DNA of 7,125 nt from Bacteroidota bacterium (GCA_005800865.1 SYEI01000119.1:1-7125), one strand, 5' to 3'; positions 1 through 7,121 are shown, counted from the first letter of the stretch. The notes: generated by a model from the letters alone, not told the origin. Made by a program: numbers and translations.

Positions 1-1158
1 AATGGCAATTAAATCAGAAGCAGGATTTGGAAAAATATTTACCTTCCCATCATTAATTGAATTAGAATTAATACCAGTTGAAGAAGCAGTATAGGTTGTA
101 ACTGATTCAGAAATGGAAGTCACTTTTGCGGCCACCTTTGTTCCATAAAAAGTTGGTCCAACTAAATAAGGGTAAGCCGAATTCCAATTAGCATCCACCG
201 TTGCAAAATAGCAGTAAGTTCCAGCAGGATATTCGGGAGTAACACAAAAACGACCATTATGATAATCTAAATAATCAGAAGCCGTTGGAGCAATGTATTG
301 GTAATCTTCCTTAAAGGTTCCTAAAGGATAAGTTGTACTCACATTTGGACCTGCGGTTACAGATGCGCCTGTATATAATGTATTTCTAACGGTTATGTTT
401 CTTAAACTAAAACTCGATTTCATTCTCACAATGCCACCAGTGCCATTGGTGTTTTTATAAGCATAAGCTCCGTAAACAGGAAAACCATCATAAGCAAAAC
501 CAATTAATGGTGAGTGAACCGTACTATCAAGTGCATACAAACCATCAGCATCGTATAAATTACAAATCGTTGAAATCACATTTAAATCCAAATCAAAGGC
601 ACTTGGATTTTGATGATGATGATAATTACCCATCGCAGGATGTCCTTTTGAACAATCAAATCCTGCTTTTTCTGCAGGTATGGCGTCTCTGTTCCAAACA
701 CCATCTCCCATACCACCTATCGGGCCACCAGCGTATGCGCCAGTTGAGTTTTTCCAAGAAACACCATCACGATAATCAAACATCGCTGCTCCATTAATAA
801 AAACCCCAATATTACCACCGGTGGTGCTTACAGCAGTAGCCGTATTTTGAACAGGAGTTAAAGGAAATTTAAAAATAGCATTTTGATTTGTTGCCTGACT
901 TGGATTACCATCTAAATATGGTCCAACTACATAGGAAGGAATACCTTGAGTAGTGGCATACACAAAATTAGCTGAGTATTGAACACTTTGCACATTTGCT
1001 GTTAATGAAGCATCTGTAATTGCTGTTGAATTTCCAGACACATAATGGCGGCCTTTCACTGTTGTGTTTTGCAACCAAGAGGTTATTGCAGGATTGGTTT
1101 GAGCAAAAGCTAATACACTTGCTGTGATACATGCAGAGGTTGCGATTAATTTTCTCAT
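1..1158 (-). CDS. YHYH-domain secreted protein with C-terminal T9SS sorting domain (partial, runs off the left edge)
   Basis: An open frame of 386 codons without a stop runs from the ATG at 1158 to base 1, so the C-terminus lies outside the window. Residues 1 to about 20 form a Sec signal peptide (Lys/Arg, hydrophobic core, then AFAQ). The body matches the YHYH family (Pfam YHYH, function not established). It has the family motif as GNYHHHQNP (residues 177-185, YHHH rather than YHYH), a GFAYDGFPVYG block (220-230), and a DYHNGRFCVTPEYPAGTYCY-like block (298-317). Cys169, Cys199, Cys305 and Cys316 could form disulfides or bind metal. At about residue 373 the sequence VNIFPNPASDL begins a typical type IX secretion type A sorting domain, normally some 70-80 residues, so roughly 60 residues are probably missing. 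The protein is therefore expected on the cell surface or released. It follows the MbnP-like and di-heme genes on the same strand after 106 nt, which suggests related work, perhaps copper or redox handling. That role is inference. There is no Shine-Dalgarno sequence before the ATG, as usual in Bacteroidota. Confidence 0.88.
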   Translation of the reverse strand, partial: MRKLIATSACITASVLAFAQTNPAITSWLQNTTVKGRHYVSGNSTAITDASLTANVQSVQYSANFVYATTQGIPSYVVGPYLDGNPSQATNQNAIFKFPLTPVQNTATAVSTTGGNIGVFINGAAMFDYRDGVSWKNSTGAYAGGPIGGMGDGVWNRDAIPAEKAGFDCSKGHPAMGNYHHHQNPSAFDLDLNVISTICNLYDADGLYALDSTVHSPLIGFAYDGFPVYGAYAYKNTNGTGGIVRMKSSFSLRNITVRNTLYTGASVTAGPNVSTTYPLGTFKEDYQYIAPTASDYLDYHNGRFCVTPEYPAGTYCYFATVDANWNSAYPYLVGPTFYGTKVAAKVTSISESVTTYTASSTGINSNSINDGKVNIFPNPASDLIAI

Positions 1159-1197
1159 ATAATTAGGCTTAGAGTTTTTTATTTTATTTCTTAATAG

Positions 1198-1233
1198 TAA
1201 ATGTATGAACAGTATTGTTAGCGAAAAAACAAA
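1198..1233 (-). promoter_or_regulatory. Possible promoter of the YHYH gene
   Basis: Read on the minus strand, TACATTTA (1205-1198) matches the Bacteroidota -7 consensus TAnnTTTG at all fixed positions but the last. A TTTG (1233-1230) lies 24 nt further upstream, slightly more than the usual -33 to -7 spacing. Transcription would begin about 30 nt before the ATG at 1158. The gap of 106 nt after the di-heme gene has no hairpin that looks like a terminator, so read-through from upstream is also possible. Confidence 0.3.
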
Positions 1234-1264
1234 GGAGGTAAATAGGGATTATTATGCGATAAAA

Positions 1265-2275
1265 TTATTTTTTAGGAAAACCATACTTCGTATTAAATAA
1301 AAACGATTTATCCGTTAGGGTTAATAAAAAGGCTGTTAAATCAACTTTATCGTTCGAACTTAATATCATTGGTTTTTGTAAATGAACAGAAAGAGTTTGA
1401 CTATGTTTAACACCACTAGTATAATGTTTTAAAACAGCGGCAATGGTTTTAAATCTTCCATCGTGCATATATGGAAATGAGAACTCGATATTGCGCAACG
1501 TAGGAACTTTAAATTTTAAAGAATCGCTTTTATTTTTGGTAATTCGCATTCTACCATAATCGTTTAAAGTGGTGTCAACCGCTAAGCCATTATTTTCAAA
1601 TTGTAAATTGGTAAACAAGGGTTCTGCATGACAAGCAGCACAGTTTTTTTGAAATATGGTATAGCCATTTTTTTGTTGTGGTGTAAACTGCGCTTGCTTT
1701 CGCATCACACTATCGTATTTAGAATTTGAACTTACTAAAGTCAACATAAATTGCGAAATGGCTTTTAAGGTATGTTCTCCAGTGATGATACTATCTCCAA
1801 AAGCTTTTAAGAATAATGCTGAATAATTTTTTGATTGCTGTAATTTTTTTACAACCGATTCTATCTTCTCTCCCATTTCATTAGGATGACTGATGGGTGC
1901 TAATGCTTGCATATCTAAATGATTAATAGCACCGTCCCACATAAAGGATTGATGCCATGCTAAATTCATGAGTGCTGGTGAATTACGAGTGCCAATTCTA
2001 TCCTCAATACCGTGACTTAAATCATGGTCTACATGTGTAAAAGCCGTAAAAGGCGAATGACAACTCGCACAAGAAATTTGATTGTTTTTAGAAAGCAAAG
2101 GGTCGTAAAATAAAGCTCTTCCCAATTCAACTTTTTGTGCTGTCAAAGGATTTTTACTAAAATCGTAAACAGGCTTTGGCCAGCTAGTTGGCACACTAAA
2201 CAATGGTTCTTTAGTAATTTGAAAGGCACAAAGCACTAAAAACAAAACAATACCTATGCTCCAAACCTTTCTCAC
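1265..2275 (-). CDS. Di-heme cytochrome c peroxidase family protein, MbnH-like
   Basis: This 336-residue protein of the bacterial di-heme peroxidase/MauG superfamily is probably periplasmic. Residues 1 to about 20 are hydrophobic (signal peptide or anchor; Cys16 is not in a good lipobox). Two c-type heme sites are seen: CASCH (69-73) and CAACH (212-216). Other family landmarks are FMWDG with Trp113, which sits where the inter-heme Trp of CcpA enzymes lies; HPNEMG with Glu133, 20 residues later, the same spacing as Trp94 to Glu114 in the Pseudomonas enzyme; and PYMHDGRF with Met270, where CcpA enzymes have an axial Met. The start is GTG, the only sensible start because the first internal ATG is at codon 103 and would remove the signal and heme 1. 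The GTG overlaps the TGA of the MbnP-like gene (GTGA), implying translational coupling. In known MbnP/MbnH pairs the di-heme partner uses peroxide to oxidise a Trp of MbnP to kynurenine, and that role is inferred here from the pairing. A plain H2O2-scavenging peroxidase is the alternative. Confidence 0.92.
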   Translation of the reverse strand: MRKVWSIGIVLFLVLCAFQITKEPLFSVPTSWPKPVYDFSKNPLTAQKVELGRALFYDPLLSKNNQISCASCHSPFTAFTHVDHDLSHGIEDRIGTRNSPALMNLAWHQSFMWDGAINHLDMQALAPISHPNEMGEKIESVVKKLQQSKNYSALFLKAFGDSIITGEHTLKAISQFMLTLVSSNSKYDSVMRKQAQFTPQQKNGYTIFQKNCAACHAEPLFTNLQFENNGLAVDTTLNDYGRMRITKNKSDSLKFKVPTLRNIEFSFPYMHDGRFKTIAAVLKHYTSGVKHSQTLSVHLQKPMILSSNDKVDLTAFLLTLTDKSFLFNTKYGFPKK

Positions 2276-2952
2276 TTTTTGATACTTAATGATTGAATTA
2301 CCTTTTCCGAAAAATCCATGGCTTCTTGCCCAGGCGACATGATATGATGTTGTTGAGCTAAATTAATCTGTTGGAATATTTGAAGCAGATCAATATTAAT
2401 TTCTATAGTTGACTTTGATGTGATTTCAATAAATACAGTTTGTAAACTATTAAAAGGATGTTGATAGCCTCCTAAATGAAATTGAAATTCGTTATGGCGC
2501 GTTTTAGAAATGTTACTAGTTCCTTCTAATTTAAAATTAATGTAACCGCTTTGCCAGGTCCAATACATACCTTTGGTTGGATCTAAGTCTCCGCCCATGG
2601 CGCCAGAAACATTGGTAGTACTGTCTATTCCCAAATTAAATTTCAATTTACTATAACTTATGTTTGAGGGAACAATGACTGATAATGTTTTTTCGTTAAA
2701 AGCGTCTATTAAATGAAATGGATTAGAATCTATCCAAACACTTTTGTTATTATCCAATAATTCCATATTAGATACATAAAATCGTAAGGAGGTTATTTGA
2801 ATACTATCCGACACATTTAAGTAATAAACACTATCTGCTGATAATTTTTCTGAACCAAAACTTGGACTAAATTTGATACACGAAGCTGATTGTGAAAAAA
2901 GAAATACTCCTTTCAATAAACACATCATCATATAAACTATTCGCTTCGACAT
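2272..2952 (-). CDS. MbnP-like secreted protein (putative copper-binding partner of the di-heme enzyme)
   Basis: A 226-residue exported protein, first gene of the minus-strand group. Residues 1 to about 24 form a signal peptide ending near FSQSASC. Cys25 might be lipidated, but the lipobox is poor. The body resembles the MbnP-like family: a beta-rich start with LRFYVSNMEL (56-65), a KLKFNLGIDS block (102-111), the diagnostic GMYWTWQSGYINFKLEG stretch (128-144), FHLGGYQHP (158-166), and HHIMSPGQEAM near the C-terminus (202-212). Trp73, Trp131 and Trp133 are the only tryptophans. In the characterised MbnP from a methanotroph one Trp is converted to kynurenine by MbnH and the protein then binds copper. 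The Trp131/Trp133 pair lies in the most conserved block and is the natural candidate, though which residue would react cannot be settled here. His and Met residues at 159, 165, 202, 203 and 205 are possible metal ligands (inference). The gene ends in TGA overlapping the GTG of the di-heme gene. No methanobactin precursor or mbnB/mbnC gene is visible. Confidence 0.85.
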   Translation of the reverse strand: MSKRIVYMMMCLLKGVFLFSQSASCIKFSPSFGSEKLSADSVYYLNVSDSIQITSLRFYVSNMELLDNNKSVWIDSNPFHLIDAFNEKTLSVIVPSNISYSKLKFNLGIDSTTNVSGAMGGDLDPTKGMYWTWQSGYINFKLEGTSNISKTRHNEFQFHLGGYQHPFNSLQTVFIEITSKSTIEINIDLLQIFQQINLAQQHHIMSPGQEAMDFSEKVIQSLSIKK

Positions 2953-2966
2953 CTTGTTATCTGTTA

Positions 2967-2974
2967 TAAATATA
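2967..2974 (-). promoter_or_regulatory. Possible -7 element for the MbnP/di-heme genes
   Basis: On the minus strand TATATTTA matches TAnnTTTG except at the last base and lies 14 nt before the ATG at 2952. No clear TTG is found at the expected -33 distance, so this is a weak call in a very AT-rich stretch. Confidence 0.25.
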
Positions 2975-3116
2975 AATAAAAAAGACTGGTTGAGTTTTAT
3001 GAATAGTAGTGTTTATTGCAAAATGAGGTAAACTCCTTGTTTTGTAAGATAAATCAGTGATAAAATGACTCAGAATTTATATTTATTTAATACGAATTTT
3101 AAACATTATCGATGGT

Positions 3117-3132
3117 TATTTGTGTAAATTTA
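3117..3132 (+). promoter_or_regulatory. Possible -7 region for gap
   Basis: Two overlapping near matches to TAnnTTTG occur: TATTTGTG (3117-3124) and TAAATTTA (3125-3132), each with one mismatch. No -33 TTG is obvious. If either is used, transcription would start around 3129-3139, on top of or just before the upstream ATG at 3134, which favours translation from the ATG at 3155. Confidence 0.25.
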
Positions 3133-3154
3133 CATGACCTTAAATACTATTAAA

Positions 3155-4153
3155 ATGAAAAAAATAAATGTTGCCATCAACGGCTTTGGAAGAATTGGAA
3201 GAGTATTTTTTAAATGTGCTTTTACTAATCCAAATATCAATATAGTTGCTATTAACGATATCACCGATTCTAAAACGCTTGCTCACTTATTAAAGTACGA
3301 CTCCGTACATGGTAAGTTTGATGGAGAAATAAAACATGATAACGACCACATTTATGTAAATGGTAAAGAGGTAAAAATATTTGCAGCTAAAGATCCTGAA
3401 AGTTTGCCTTGGAAAGCATTAGGAATTGATATTGTCATCGAATCTACTGGCCATTTTTTAACCAGAGAATCAGCACAAAAACATATTACAGCCGGCGCAA
3501 AAAAAGTCATACTATCAGCACCTGCAACAGATGATACCATTAAAACTGTGGTTTTAGGTGTTAATGATGAGTTATTAGAAGCCGACGATATCATTATTTC
3601 AAATGCATCATGTACTACCAATTGTGCATCTCCCATGTTAAAGGTATTAAGACAATGGGGAATTGAAGAAGCTTATGTGACTACCGTTCACTCCTACACA
3701 GGCGACCAACGTTTGCATGATGCACCTCACAAAGATTTACGTAGAGCTCGTGCAGCAGCCTTAAGTATTATTCCAACAACAACTGGTGCAGCAAAAGCAT
3801 TAGGTAAAATTTTCCCTGACTTAGAAGATAAATTAGGCGGCTGCGGTATGCGCGTGCCAGTTCCTGATGGTTCATTAACAGATATTACGTGTGTATTAAC
3901 TCAATACCCAAGTGTAGAGCAAATTAACTTAGCATTTAAACAAGCTTCTGAAACAGATTTAAAAGGTATTTTAGAATATTCGGAAGATCCTTTAGTTTCA
4001 GTAGATGTTGTTGGCAACGCACACTCTGTTGTTTTTGATTCTGACTTTACTAGTGTTGTAGGTAACCTTGTAAAAATAATTGGTTGGTACGATAATGAGT
4101 TTGGTTATAGCAGCCGATTAGTAGATTTAGTGGTTAAGATGCAGAAGCTTTAA
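3155..4153 (+). CDS. gap: Glyceraldehyde-3-phosphate dehydrogenase, type I
   Basis: Cytoplasmic enzyme that oxidises and phosphorylates glyceraldehyde 3-phosphate to 1,3-bisphosphoglycerate with NAD in glycolysis, and runs in reverse in gluconeogenesis. The 332-residue length is normal. The N-terminal Rossmann fold opens with NGFGRIGR (9-16). Asp35 in AINDI marks NAD preference. The catalytic motif ASCTTNC gives Cys153, and TVHSYTGDQ gives the base His179. HDAPHKDLRRARAAA (188-202) has the Pro of NAD-type enzymes, with Ala replacing the Leu usual before it. IGWYDNEFGYS (309-319) is the C-terminal signature. The frame also has an ATG at 3134 that would add seven residues (MTLNTIK). I chose 3155 because MKKINVAINGFG is the family's normal beginning and the extra residues match nothing. 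There is no Shine-Dalgarno sequence at either. The gene diverges from the MbnP-like group and is followed by a palindromic repeat. The block CGMRVPVPDGS (230-240) differs from the AMRVP.P.VS wording common elsewhere, without loss of catalytic residues. Confidence 0.97.
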   Translation: MKKINVAINGFGRIGRVFFKCAFTNPNINIVAINDITDSKTLAHLLKYDSVHGKFDGEIKHDNDHIYVNGKEVKIFAAKDPESLPWKALGIDIVIESTGHFLTRESAQKHITAGAKKVILSAPATDDTIKTVVLGVNDELLEADDIIISNASCTTNCASPMLKVLRQWGIEEAYVTTVHSYTGDQRLHDAPHKDLRRARAAALSIIPTTTGAAKALGKIFPDLEDKLGGCGMRVPVPDGSLTDITCVLTQYPSVEQINLAFKQASETDLKGILEYSEDPLVSVDVVGNAHSVVFDSDFTSVVGNLVKIIGWYDNEFGYSSRLVDLVVKMQKL

Positions 4154-4154
4154 C

Positions 4155-4204
4155 TTTTAACCGCAAATAATTCTAAGAGAACCTTAGCGTTCTTTGCGTT
4201 TAAA
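4155..4204. repeat. Imperfect palindromic element downstream of gap
   Basis: Beginning one base after the gap stop, an outer inverted pair (TTTTAACCGCAAA at 4155-4167 and TTTGCGTTTAAA at 4193-4204, imperfect) encloses a perfect inner pair (CTAAG at 4173-4177 and CTTAG at 4183-4187) with a five-base loop. The RNA could fold into a long stem and may end or protect the gap transcript, but there is no T run after it, so it is not a standard intrinsic terminator. The CGCAAAG/CGCTAAG wording resembles dispersed palindromic repeats I associate with Bacteroidota genomes. This is recollection and was not searched. Confidence 0.5.
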
Positions 4205-4246
4205 CAAGAAAGAATTACTGTTCTAAAATCTCATCAATTTGTAAAT

Positions 4247-4260
4247 AGTGTTAAAACACT
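4247..4260. repeat. Short perfect inverted repeat AGTGTT-AA-AACACT
   Basis: Six-base arms with a two-base centre, AT-rich, in the gap between gap and the barrel gene. The centre is too short for a stable RNA loop and no T tract follows directly, so a protein-binding site is more natural than a terminator. It shares the TGTTAA wording with the GTTAACA repeats 30-50 nt downstream. Confidence 0.35.
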
Positions 4261-4286
4261 TTGTCTTTTATCGATAAAAAAGCCCT

Positions 4287-4304
4287 GTTAACAAGTCGTT
4301 AACA
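4287..4304 (+). promoter_or_regulatory. Tandem GTTAACA sites upstream of the barrel gene (candidate operator)
   Basis: GTTAACA occurs at 4287-4293 and again at 4298-4304, 11 nt apart, so the two copies lie on the same face of the helix. Each contains the palindrome GTTAAC. A third related piece, TTTAAC (4310-4315), follows. The position, 25-60 nt before the candidate -33/-7 elements, fits an activator or repressor site. No regulator is identified. Confidence 0.35.
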
Positions 4305-4329
4305 CTAGGTTTAACTTTTTTTGTATCCA

Positions 4330-4366
4330 TTTGCAGAACATGGCGTTATAAACTTTGTTATTTTCG
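4330..4366 (+). promoter_or_regulatory. Likely promoter of the outer-membrane barrel gene
   Basis: TATTTTCG (4359-4366) matches the Bacteroidota -7 consensus TAnnTTTG with one mismatch. TTTG (4330-4333) is a possible -33 element, with a 25-nt spacer that is longer than ideal. Transcription would start near 4372, giving a leader of about 10 nt before the ATG at 4383. Confidence 0.4.
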
Positions 4367-4382
4367 CCCTAAGCAAAACTAT

Positions 4383-7121
4383 ATGAAGAGATACCTACTC
4401 TATTTATTACTATTAAGTTCCATCTCTTCTTTTTCACAGAAGTTATCGGTTTCAGGAAATATTCAAGATACAGCAGCCAAAGGCCCACTTCCTAATGCCA
4501 TTGTGATGGCTATTAAGTTAATGGATTCAACCTTGGTTGGTTTTACCAGATCAGATGAAAATGGTGTTTTTAAATTAAAACCTTTACCAATTGATACTTA
4601 TCAGGTTGTTATTTCTCATCCAAAGTTTGCTGATCAAGGTTACTTTATTTTTGGCGACAGCAAGAATTTGCAATATGATTTTGGTAAAATTATACTTCAA
4701 CCTAAAAATGTTACTTTAGATGAAGTTACTATTTTTGCATTTAAAGACCCAGTATATTATAAAGGTGATACCTTAATATATACAGCTGATTCATTTAAAA
4801 CAAAAGCAAACGCTACCGTTGAAGATTTATTAAAAAAATTACCTGGGTTGAAAGTTGATGCTGATGGAAAAATCACCTCGCAAGGAAAAGCAGTTGATAA
4901 AGTATTAGTAGATGGCGATGAATTTTTTGGTGGTGATGCCACTGTTGCAACAAAAAATTTAGCAGCGAGTTCAATTGAGTCCGTTCAAGTGTATGAAAAG
5001 AAAAGCGATGATGTAGCCAATTCAAGTACAGGAGAAGAAACCCAAAAAATTTTAAATCTAAAATTAAAAGATGAGGCTAAAAAAGGATACTTCGGCAAAA
5101 TAAGTGGAGCTAGTGATTTTCAGAAATTTCATGAAGGGGAAGTATTGGTAAACTACTTTAAAAAGAAATTAAAAATTTCGGTCTTTGGGTTAGGAAGTAG
5201 TACACCTAACGCCAGTTTTGGATGGGGCGATGTTTATAAATATGGTTTAAATAATGAGTTTGACAGGGAAGAAAATGAAGATGGTGGCATGTCCATGTCA
5301 TATTCAACAAGCCAACCACAAGGAATTCCTGTAACGTTTAAATCAGGGTTTTACTATACAGATAAATTATCAAAAAACACTAAATTAAACATCAACTATT
5401 CATATAACAGTAGTGAAGTTGTTTCTAAAACCGCTAAAAACTCGCAGTACTTTTTAACGGATACCACCTACACCTCTGCAAATGAAACTCAAGCTACTCA
5501 AAAAAATGAGGCACATGCCATTAATATTGGATTAGAGCAAAAGATAGATTCTTTAACCGATTTTAATTTTACTTCGAAAGTTAAATTATTAAGTAATAGT
5601 TCCTCAAGTACTGATGAAACCGACTTTTTAAGTGCTGCTAATATTAAAACCAGAAATACATCGATTAATAATACAAACTCAGGTAATGGGTATGATGTGA
5701 CTAATAATTTAAAATTATTAAAACGCTTTAAGAAAAAAGATAGGTTATTAACGGTAACTTATACCAATACGTTTTCTAAAAATAACTCTAATGGTATTTT
5801 AAAAACCGACAATTATTTTTATGCAGATACAGCTTCAGCATTCAATACAGTTAATCAAAAGAAGACAAGTCAAAACGATAACCAAAGTCATTTGGGAGGT
5901 ATATCATTTATTGAACCTCTTACTAAAAAAATTAAAATTGAAGGGTCTTACGACTTTATGTATTATAATAGTAAACAAGATAAAAAAGCCTTAAATAATA
6001 TTGGAGGCGAATACAATGTTTTAGATTCAACATTAACTAATAATTTTGAAAACGTTAAGCAGATAAATCGTGCGGGTTTAAAATTTATTTATGAAGTAAA
6101 GAAGTTACGTTTCACTATAGGTACTAAAGCGCGCAATGTCTTTGTAAATAATAATAATGTTTTCAGAAACCAGCGCATTACCCAAAATTTCAATAACATT
6201 TTACCATTCTCAACTATACGTTATAAGTTTTCTGAAAATAAATCAATGGAAATTAGATATACTACTAGTTCTCAAAATCCTACTATTAGCCAATTACAGC
6301 CTGTGAGAGATAATAGTAATCCAAACTTTATTAATATTGGTAACCCTAATTTATTACCTACATTTTCGCATGGCATAAATTTAAATTTCAATTCTTGGAA
6401 ATCAATTAGCGGGAAATACACTTGGGCTGGATTAACTTACAATTACACAAATAATGACAGCGCAACAGCAACCTCATACGATAGTATTGGAAGAACCGTT
6501 TCACAGGCCATTAACGTAAATGGCAACTATAATGTAAATGGCTACATTGGAACTAGCATGCCTTTCTTTTCTAAAAAGTTTGAAGTTGGACCGAATCTTT
6601 GGGTAAATTATGCTGAAAATAAATCCATTATTAATAACCAAGAAAATAAAACTCAAGATATTAGAAGTAACTTGAATTTAGAATTTAGAATGAATCTTGA
6701 AAAAGTGGAAGCTGCCTTATCTGGTTATTATAGTTACAACTCTGCTTACTCCTCTTTAAATGTAACAAGTAGTACCCCCTATTCTACTCAAGGTATTTCG
6801 GGTAGAGTAAGTATTAAATTTCCAAAAAACTTTTTATTAGAAAGTAATGCGGATTATACCATTAACAGTAGACGAAGTAATGGCTATAACATTAATTATT
6901 TAGTGTGGAATGCCTCTTTCTCTAAAACATTTTTCAAAAAAGAGAATTTTATTTTAGGATTCTATGCTTATGATATGTTGAATCAAAACATCAGTGTGGA
7001 TCGTGATATTAGTAGTAATGTGATTACAGATATTAAAACAAATATCATTAGTCGTTATTTTTTATTGAAAGCTACATTTAAGTTTAATAGTAATAAAACA
7101 AAAGAAGAAGATGAATTTTAA
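4383..7121 (+). CDS. Outer-membrane beta-barrel family protein (TonB-receptor-like) with carboxypeptidase-regulatory-like N-terminus
   Basis: A complete 912-residue protein expected in the outer membrane. Residues 1 to about 19 are a Sec signal peptide ending in SSFSQ. Residues 21 to about 110 form a carboxypeptidase-regulatory-like (CarboxypepD_reg) beta-sandwich, with G-V-F-K-L at 61-65 and YQVVISHPKF at 73-82. Residues from about 112 to 235 resemble a TonB-receptor plug: TVEDLLKKLPG (145-155), VLVDGDEFFGGD (174-185) and SIESVQVYEKKSDD (197-210). The FFGGD wording is typical of the outer-membrane beta-barrel family Pfam OMP_b-brl_3 group. The remainder is an Asn/Ser/Tyr/Lys-rich barrel of alternating strands ending in a charged tail, NKTKEEDEF. 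An acidic stretch at about 294-301 is probably a surface loop. No SusD-like lipoprotein follows within the window (only 4 nt remain), and no TonB box is evident, so a substrate cannot be named. The gene has its own upstream region, separate from gap. Members of this family are commonly annotated TonB-dependent receptor without a known ligand. Confidence 0.88.
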   Translation: MKRYLLYLLLLSSISSFSQKLSVSGNIQDTAAKGPLPNAIVMAIKLMDSTLVGFTRSDENGVFKLKPLPIDTYQVVISHPKFADQGYFIFGDSKNLQYDFGKIILQPKNVTLDEVTIFAFKDPVYYKGDTLIYTADSFKTKANATVEDLLKKLPGLKVDADGKITSQGKAVDKVLVDGDEFFGGDATVATKNLAASSIESVQVYEKKSDDVANSSTGEETQKILNLKLKDEAKKGYFGKISGASDFQKFHEGEVLVNYFKKKLKISVFGLGSSTPNASFGWGDVYKYGLNNEFDREENEDGGMSMSYSTSQPQGIPVTFKSGFYYTDKLSKNTKLNINYSYNSSEVVSKTAKNSQYFLTDTTYTSANETQATQKNEAHAINIGLEQKIDSLTDFNFTSKVKLLSNSSSSTDETDFLSAANIKTRNTSINNTNSGNGYDVTNNLKLLKRFKKKDRLLTVTYTNTFSKNNSNGILKTDNYFYADTASAFNTVNQKKTSQNDNQSHLGGISFIEPLTKKIKIEGSYDFMYYNSKQDKKALNNIGGEYNVLDSTLTNNFENVKQINRAGLKFIYEVKKLRFTIGTKARNVFVNNNNVFRNQRITQNFNNILPFSTIRYKFSENKSMEIRYTTSSQNPTISQLQPVRDNSNPNFINIGNPNLLPTFSHGINLNFNSWKSISGKYTWAGLTYNYTNNDSATATSYDSIGRTVSQAINVNGNYNVNGYIGTSMPFFSKKFEVGPNLWVNYAENKSIINNQENKTQDIRSNLNLEFRMNLEKVEAALSGYYSYNSAYSSLNVTSSTPYSTQGISGRVSIKFPKNFLLESNADYTINSRRSNGYNINYLVWNASFSKTFFKKENFILGFYAYDMLNQNISVDRDISSNVITDIKTNIISRYFLLKATFKFNSNKTKEEDEF

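Noticed and set aside
507..797. Plus-strand open frame of 96 codons rich in His
   Set aside because: It lies wholly antisense to the YHYH gene. Its composition is explained by the opposite strand, and it has no family resemblance or plausible start context.
1231..1239. AAAGGAGGT, a perfect Shine-Dalgarno-like string on the plus strand
   Set aside because: The ATG that follows at 1254 opens a two-codon frame. Both flanking genes are on the other strand, and the genes here do not use such sites.
1265..2952. Methanobactin biosynthesis operon
   Set aside because: Only MbnP-like and MbnH-like genes are present. No precursor peptide, mbnB, mbnC or dedicated transporter is seen, and such pairs also occur without methanobactin genes.
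3352..3636. Minus-strand open frame of 94 codons
   Set aside because: Antisense shadow inside gap, which is fully supported by catalytic motifs.
4757..4942. Minus-strand open frame of 61 codons
   Set aside because: Antisense shadow inside the plug region of the barrel gene.
4383..7121. SusC-type glycan importer
   Set aside because: No SusD-like gene follows, and the plug has the FFGGD wording of the general beta-barrel family. A glycan substrate cannot be supported.
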